The translations under genes were made by a program, and so were the position numbers. Under the pieces are notes generated by a model that was given only the letters and a program-made list of their open reading frames with translations, did not search any database and had not been told where the DNA came from. A stretch of DNA of 64,000 nucleotides from Moniliophthora roreri. Its lineage: Eukaryota > Basidiomycota > Agaricomycetes > Agaricales > Marasmiaceae. Location of the stretch: positions 124,001-188,000 of the forward strand of contig LATX02000224.1 in assembly GCA_001466705.2 (NCBI GenBank), written 5' to 3'. Below are positions 58,015 through 64,000 of this stretch, piece after piece. Positions within the stretch are counted from its first letter, which is position 1. Every line of letters begins with the position of its first letter.

Positions 58015-58789
58015 CCTGAAGATTTTCAGTAGGGAACGAAGGGAACGATGACCAAGGAGACGTGTACGACAGGGGAGACAATGATGGGGGTTGACCGAAA
58101 AACTGGCGCGTGAGCAACTTCCGCATACGTGGACGATTTGGATGTATTTGGCGGTGGCCTCTGCCGCTCTCTTTGCCCGGGGCCGCCATCACGCCAGTTT
58201 TTGAACACCTGCAACTGGGCTGTATAATGGAAGGCTGTTCGTGCAACTATAACCTTACCATTGTGTTCTGTCTGCCTGTTACACTACGAAAACCGCCGAG
58301 CTTCGTTCGGCAAAAGATTGTCTCCGAATACCGGTCTGCAGTCGGTTCCATTCTTGGCTTTGTCCACGGTCAATTCACTGACAGCTAGATTTAGGCAGGG
58401 ATGGACCTTCGACAAGCAATTACATGTTAGAAACTTTCTTGCTCCAGGAATCATCGACTAGCAGTCTGGTCATGAAGCCGCCTTCAGAGCTTGCTAGCGA
58501 TTTACGAGTGCGGCGGCTGCTTAAAGTTTGCTGGTAGCAATGCAGTTGGAAAAGCGTCCATGATCGGAATGGACAGGCTTTTGACCAGTCTAGATGTGCC
58601 GAAAAAGCCGAGTAAGTGCATAATGCTCGGAAATGCGTAGTCAGATGCATCTATCATACTGCACCTGTTCCTGCAGGGTAAGTGTATCGGCCCCCTGCAT
58701 TCGACTGTACGGTTCTGCAACTAGAGTACGTAGTTCAGAAAACTGTGCGTATACCCTCTCACTTGCCTCTGATATAATATCTGCTTAGG
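58015..58789. other. Intergenic region
   Basis: Upstream of the PHO88-type gene. No gene supported; a P450 remnant begins to the right. Confidence 0.5.
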
Positions 58790-59290
58790 TACTGGGGAGT
58801 TATCTACCAGCCCGGATCGAAAATGGCTCCCAGAACTTTCCTTGCGGAAGATAGCGCCGGTGAGGAATCCTGTATTCGACCAAACGACGTCCATCGCTAC
58901 CAAACTACCATCGCTCCACGACGCAAGTCGTAAAGCCTTCAGTCTGCTTCTTCCCCGCTCTCAAGTGATTGACGAGTGTGTCAACTCAAAACTTGCTACA
59001 TTTGCTGGACAGTCGGCGTGCACGGTCGGCACGTAATAGCCGACTCAGACGTGTTGAATAAGCTGAAGAGGTAGCGCGCGGTCAGAAGCTACCTCCACGA
59101 CGAGCTATGAGGTACTGGAGAAGCGGCCGTACCTTGTGAGCATTTCGGTTCTCGAGCACTAACCTCTAACCAACGGTTTCATGTGTACTTAGGAAGTCGA
59201 CATCAATGGGTTGTTCGTCTACCGTACGGCGTTGGAGTCTGGTTGCCGAGAGTGGTTGAATCGACTGTAGCGGTGTATCTCTTTCTGCTC
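58790..59290 (+). pseudogene. Cytochrome P450 remnant
   Basis: Pieces of the middle of the two P450 genes on the right occur in order but in shifting frames. These are DRKWLPELSLRKIAPVRNPV; SLHDASRKAFSLLLPRSQ; IDECVNSKLATFAGQS, where AGSDT is lost; a stop after TVGT at 59036; a TSYEVLEKRPYLV-like piece near 59098-59140; and WLPRVVEST near 59250. The N-terminal half and the heme-binding end are missing. Confidence 0.72.
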
Positions 59291-59844
59291 GGGTGAGTGT
59301 ATTACCCTTTTACATCCGGCTTTGAACTTATTAGTTACTTTCAGTATATGGTCGCCTGCGGCGGATATTTCGTAATAACAATCCGACTAATTCATTGAAA
59401 AGCCTGAGCGCTGAGCGCTCGCTCGGCGACGATTCTTATCCTTAATACAATCTCTAAGGGGCCGGGAATCTGCAATGGGCAGTACGTCTTGTATCAAAGT
59501 TTCACTTGCTATACATCACTGACGTCAACGTCTGATCAGCCTAGCGCAGTTCGTTATCGTTCCCAATCTGCCCGAGACATTACCCGACACGCACAAGGAA
59601 CTGACTCCGCAGAAATACAGCCATGATGTTTTTACTCCACCCAGTATGTATACCGTGAAAAGTGTCGGATTCTTGGATGAAGAATCGTCTTAGAAATCGG
59701 TTATCGGTTAGTGGCTATCCCTCCTATCTGCCTATCTGGTTCTATTCACATTGCGTTCAGTCTTAGATCTTGTAGTCTATGACATCGCGACTTACAACAT
59801 CCGTGACCTAATTATAATGCACGGCCACAGACGTCAAGGCAGAA

Positions 59845-59851
59845 CTATAAA
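59845..59851 (+). promoter_or_regulatory. TATA box of P450 copy 1
   Basis: CTATAAA about 50 bases before the ATG at 59902. Confidence 0.5.
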
Positions 59852-59901
59852 GTCGAGCTTGCAATCACTGTCAGCTCATATACACTCCCCGAAATTGTAC
59901 C

Positions 59902-61797
59902 ATGGAGGTCGTAGCAGGTGTCTCACTTTTGATCCTTGTGCATATCGTTCTTCTAGGCTTGTACAGGCTATGGATCCACCCTCTGCGAAAGTTCCCTGGT
60001 CCGAACCTCGCAGCGATGACGGGGATGTATCGTGCATACTACACCACATTCGGGGATGGAGGCTGGTTGGAACACTTGAAAAAGCTCCATAGACACTACG
60101 GTGCGCAGTATAAAAGGCTCGATCCTCATATGAATTGCTAAACTCATTATGTTTTAGGCCCAGTAGTCAGAGTGACACCCTGGGAGGTAAGCCTTCAAGC
60201 TAGCTTTGAACTTTGGTCGTAGGATGAACGGAGACGACAAACAGCTGCACTTTAATATTCCCGATGCATTCGACGACATCCATGTTGCTCCCAAGCCGCA
60301 CTGGTCCAAAGATCCTGGCTTCTACGGGTCATTCGAAACTACAGAGGCCTTGGTGTCGTTGACTGATCCCCAGCGAGCTTCGAAGAGACGGGTTCTACTG
60401 GGACCTTACTTCTCCCGACGAGGGGTACTTCAACTCGAACATGTTGTCCAGCGTACCGTGCGTACTCTTTCGATTGTAAGACACTTGCTATTGATTTGTA
60501 ATCCCTGTTCAGGTTGACACCTTAATCGAAAAGCTGTTTTCATACGCAGAAACACACAAGCCCGCAAATATGTTCTTAGCCTATCGAGCGACCACCCTCG
60601 ACATAATCACCTCCTACCTCTTTGGGCAACGTTTCAATGCCCTCGAATCGCCTCAATTCCGAAACTCACTTCTTGTTGGGATGGACGACTCCCTTCGAAC
60701 AATGTGGTTCGGCCGCTACCTACCGATTCAACTCGACAAATGGCTGCCTGAATCATTCTTACGCAAATTCGCGCCGAGCGCGATTTTCCTTCTTGACCAG
60801 AAGGGATTCCTGGCCAAGAAGTTGGACGAGATATCTGCTAATCCGCCCTCACTACAGGACGCAGGTCATAAAGCCATCTTTAGTGTGCTTTTTGATACGT
60901 CAAAGGCAGATGGCGTTGGAGATCCCTGGATCTTTCCGCGCTCCTTGTTACTCGACGAATGTATCACCCTACAGTTCGCTGGAAGCGATACGGTTGGGAA
61001 TACGTGTATGGTTGGAACATATGGGTTGCTGACAAATCCGGGAGCATTGAAAAAGCTAAGGAAGGAACTTGATGAGGCTTGGCCGGATGTTAATATGGCT
61101 ATGAGTTACGAAGTTTTGGAGAAGTTACCATATCTTGTGAGTGCCATTTCTTCCTTTTTAGGCTTGACTAACAGTTAGCAATACAGGGAGCCGTCATCAA
61201 AGAGTCGCTTCGCATGTCTCCAGGTGTCGTAAGTCCTCTTCCAAGAGTTGTCGGACCATCGGGGGCTACGATCGCTGGCGTTGTTGTTCCTGCTGGGGTA
61301 AGTGTCTGTTCTGTATTTCGCTATACGCCCAATTCATTGTCGAAACCTAGACCGTCATTTCCTGTGGCACGTATTTTGTGCATAATGATCCGACTCTCTT
61401 CCCAGAGCCCAAGACATTCAAACCCGAACGTTGGCTGGATGAAAATACTCGAGCGCTTGAAAAGTACCTTGTCATTTTCTCGAAAGGATCCAGGATCTGT
61501 CTTGGACTCAAGTACGTCTTTTCCTGCGAGGCTTCTTTTCCATAGTGAATTGACGAATTGAAACTTAGTCTGGCATGGTGTGAGCTGTTCCTCATATTCG
61601 CGAACGTGTTTCGGAAATTGGATTTAGAAGTCTGGGAGACAAGGTGAATTTCCTTCGGCTTTCGAGACATAATTTCTAATGCGGATGTCTTTAGAGCGGA
61701 GGATTTAACTTACCTGGATTTTTTCCTTCCTTTATATAATGGAAAACATCTGACTGCACATATACGGCTTAGAAATACTGACCTATTAGCTGACTAA
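59902..61797 (+). CDS. Cytochrome P450 monooxygenase, copy 1
   Basis: N-terminal membrane anchor VVAGVSLLILVHIVLLGLY, then the Pro-rich hinge HPLRKFPGP. Further exons give PVVRVTPWE, DPQRASKRRVLLGPYFSRR (helix C region) and a long exon ending VGNTCMVGTYGLL. The I-helix is FAGSDTVGN, the ExxR is KESLRMSP, the PERF-type segment is FKPERWLDE, and the heme loop is FSKGSRICLG with its Cys ligand. The last exon ends RLRNTDLLAD at 61797. All parts are intact, so this should be an active ER-bound, CPR-dependent oxygenase. The substrate is unknown, and family assignment by name needs a database search. It is the middle one of three tandem relatives. Confidence 0.92.
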
Positions 61798-62262
61798 TGT
61801 AGACAACAATGCAAAAACTCCTTATACTCGTTGCAATGGCTTGTCCGCTCCGAGATCTGCTTGTAACATGAATCTCCAACTCGTAGCATCAGCGACCTAT
61901 CGGGGTGTACCTCATGAGAAAGGGGCAAATATTTGCGCAGACAGGCACCAAGGCGCGTCAGTCTTTCAATATAGGTTCGTTTCGCCATGATTTATTTCAT
62001 ATTACATTGCGAAGCAGGTGGAAACGAGCCTAGATGGCGGATTGCGACACCGACGATCCGAGCAGATGCATCCGTATCCGATCCGTTGGGACTTGGGAGC
62101 CCTATCCGATTGTGAGCACCCATTTTGAGGAATCAAGGCCTTTTAGGACTATGGGCCCCGAATTGAAACCAATAGGTTCAAAGCGGCAAGTTTCATATCG
62201 CTCCCGACCTATAAATTCACATACCGCGGTCAGCTCGCAACCCTCATATTCTTTAGCACCCC
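61798..62262 (+). other. Spacer between the P450 paralogs
   Basis: Contains the 3' flank of copy 1 and the promoter of copy 2. No gene. Confidence 0.55.
62210..62216 (+). promoter_or_regulatory. TATA box of P450 copy 2
   Basis: TATAAAT 47 bases before the ATG at 62263, a spacing close to that in copy 1. Confidence 0.5.
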
Positions 62263-64000
62263 ATGAATGAACTAGTGGCAACTGTCCTCTTCCTGTATCT
62301 GGCCCACAACCTTCTTCTTGCCTGTTACCGAATATGCATCCACCCTTTACGAGCATTTCCCGGCCCGAAGCTCGCAGCAATGACTAGAACATATCGTGTC
62401 TACTATACTGTTTTTGGTGAAGAAGGTTGGGTGAATCATTTGGAGAAGCTGCATGATCGCTATGGTGCGTGACTCAAAGAGATTGCTCGCGTCTTATTCA
62501 GGTTGTTACTCATAGGCCCGGTTGTTCGAGTGACCCCATGGGAAGTAAGCAATTCAATAGGGACCTGTGATTTCACACGTTAACCGAAAAACATTTAGCT
62601 GCACTTCAACAGCTCTGATGCGTACGACGACATTCATGTTGTCCCGAAGCCCCACTTTCCCAAAGACCCCGGGTTCTACCAATCGTACTTGATTCCGGAT
62701 GCCGTGGTTTCTCTATGCGACCCGCAGAAAGCCTCCAAAAGACGTGCTCTACTCGGAACATACTTTTCTAGAAGAGCAGTCCTGCAATTGGAACATGTTG
62801 TTCAGAGCACAGTACGTAAAAATCATCTTCGCGTGTTCTGTTCTATTCTGATACTGGTTAGGTTGATGCCTTGATCGAGAAACTATCTGCTTATGCCGAG
62901 ACTCGCGAACCAGCAGATATGTTCCTAGCTTATCGAGCAACTAGTTTCGATATCATTACATCCTATTTGTTCGGACAGCGCTTTAATGCCCTGGGCTCGC
63001 CTGGATTCTGTAACCCGCTTCTCGTTGGTTTGGACGATTCACTGCGAGCGACGTGGCTTGGGAAATACTTACCGATCGAGGTTGACAAGTGGCTACCAGA
63101 ATCCCTTCTGAGGAAGATATCTCCTGCTATGAACCCTTTCTTTGATCAAGTGGGATTCATTACTGGAAAACTGGATGAAATAGCCCACGATCCGCCTTCG
63201 TTGAATGATGTGGGTCATAAAGCCATCTTCAGCGTTCTACTCGATACGTCGAAAGCAAGCGGTGTCGGAGATCCCTGGATCTTCCCTCGGCAGCAGATTA
63301 TCGACGAATGCGTTAGTTTGCAGTTTGCTGGGAGTGACACCGTTGGAAATGCGTGCATGGTTGGTACTTTCGGGCTCGCGACAAATAGAGAGGCATTGGA
63401 AAAGCTCAGGAGAGAGCTAGATGGTGTCTGGCCAGACTCCGCTACAGTAATGAGTTTCGAGGTCCTGGAGAAACTGCCGTATCTGGTGGGTGCCGCTGTC
63501 ATTGGAATCTTTATGCTTGACCTAAAAATCCGCTCAGGGGGCTGTAATCAAAGAATCTTTGCGCATGTCTCATGGGATAGCCACTCCTCTTCCGAGAGTC
63601 GTTGGGCCGTCAGGAGCGACGATAGCTGGCGTGCCTGTCCCTGCTGGGGTAAGTGTATTGACGTCCTTTCTTCCGCCTCCAAATTGATCGCCCTTCCAGA
63701 CTGTTGCTTCCTGTGGCTCCTATTTCGTGCATAACGACCCAACTGTCTTCCCAGAGCCTAAACAATTCAAGCCCGAACGTTGGCTGGATGAAAATTCTCG
63801 TGGGGTTGAGAAATACCTTGTCGCATTCTCCAAAGGGCCAAGGGTCTGTCTTGGGATCAAGTACGTCTATTGTGATACATATTTCTGACTGTAGGTTAAC
63901 TTGTCGATATATAGCCTCGCATGGTGCGAACTCTATCTCATTTTTGCAAATGTTTTTAGGAAGCTTGATTTGGAGATATGGAATACAACGTGAGTTTTGT
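62263..64000 (+). CDS. Cytochrome P450 monooxygenase, copy 2 (3' end outside window)
   Basis: Same exon layout as copy 1: anchor LVATVLFLYLAHNLLLACY, hinge HPLRAFPGP, PVVRVTPWE, DPQKASKRRALLGTYFSRR, FAGSDTVGN, KESLRMS, FKPERWLDE and heme loop FSKGPRVCLG. The exon LAWCELYLIFANVFRKLDLE runs to the right edge, and only the last short exon is missing. Identity to copy 1 is high by eye across the I-helix exon, with clear differences in the substrate-recognition stretches (YQSYLIPDAVVS against YGSFETTEALVS), which suggests a recent duplication with divergent substrate use. Confidence 0.92.

Overview
The window is nuclear DNA of a filamentous basidiomycete, most likely an Agaricomycete. Genes are split by many short introns (about 45-70 nt) with GT..AG ends and CTAAC/CTGAT-like branch sites. 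The gene content also fits: squalene synthase, a PHO88-type ER protein, a fungal G-alpha subunit, a fused C2H2/Zn2Cys6 regulator, F-box proteins, cytochrome P450s and IFI6/27-like membrane proteins. The exact order is not determinable from sequence alone. Most multi-exon models below were assembled by hand and checked for reading phase.

Left part (1-16.7 kb): a secreted Pro/Ser/Thr-rich repeat protein (+), an FtsJ-type methyltransferase (-), a class 3 lipase (-), a large zinc-finger regulator (-) and urate oxidase (-) with a 1.84-kb intron. Two genes need rare GC-AG introns. This part is rich in long A/T homopolymers.

Middle (16.7-35 kb): two intact paralogous stand-alone AMP-binding (adenylating) enzymes (+) separated by about 6 kb of gene-poor DNA, then squalene synthase (-), a 361-bp hAT-like MITE, and a third, decayed and inverted adenylating-enzyme copy.

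35-46 kb: a truncated, frameshifted G-alpha-like pseudogene, then an intact 630-residue G-alpha-like protein that has lost nearly all GTPase signature residues and carries a large helical insertion, then a canonical G-alpha gene (-). An F-box protein follows (+).

46-57 kb: the most unusual region. It is an array of minus-strand genes coding a conserved ~95-residue N-terminal domain fused to an IFI6/IFI27 (ISG12)-like glycine-rich membrane domain. One member has three tandem N-terminal domains built from phase-symmetric duplicated exons, and at least four decayed pieces lie between the genes. An aldehyde dehydrogenase (-) and an F-box-like pseudogene interrupt the array.

57-64 kb: a PHO88 family gene (-), a P450 remnant, and two tandem P450 paralogs (+), the last cut by the window end. 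Repeated local duplication followed by decay is the common theme: adenylating enzymes, G-alpha-like genes, IFI-like genes and P450s each have intact and broken copies side by side.
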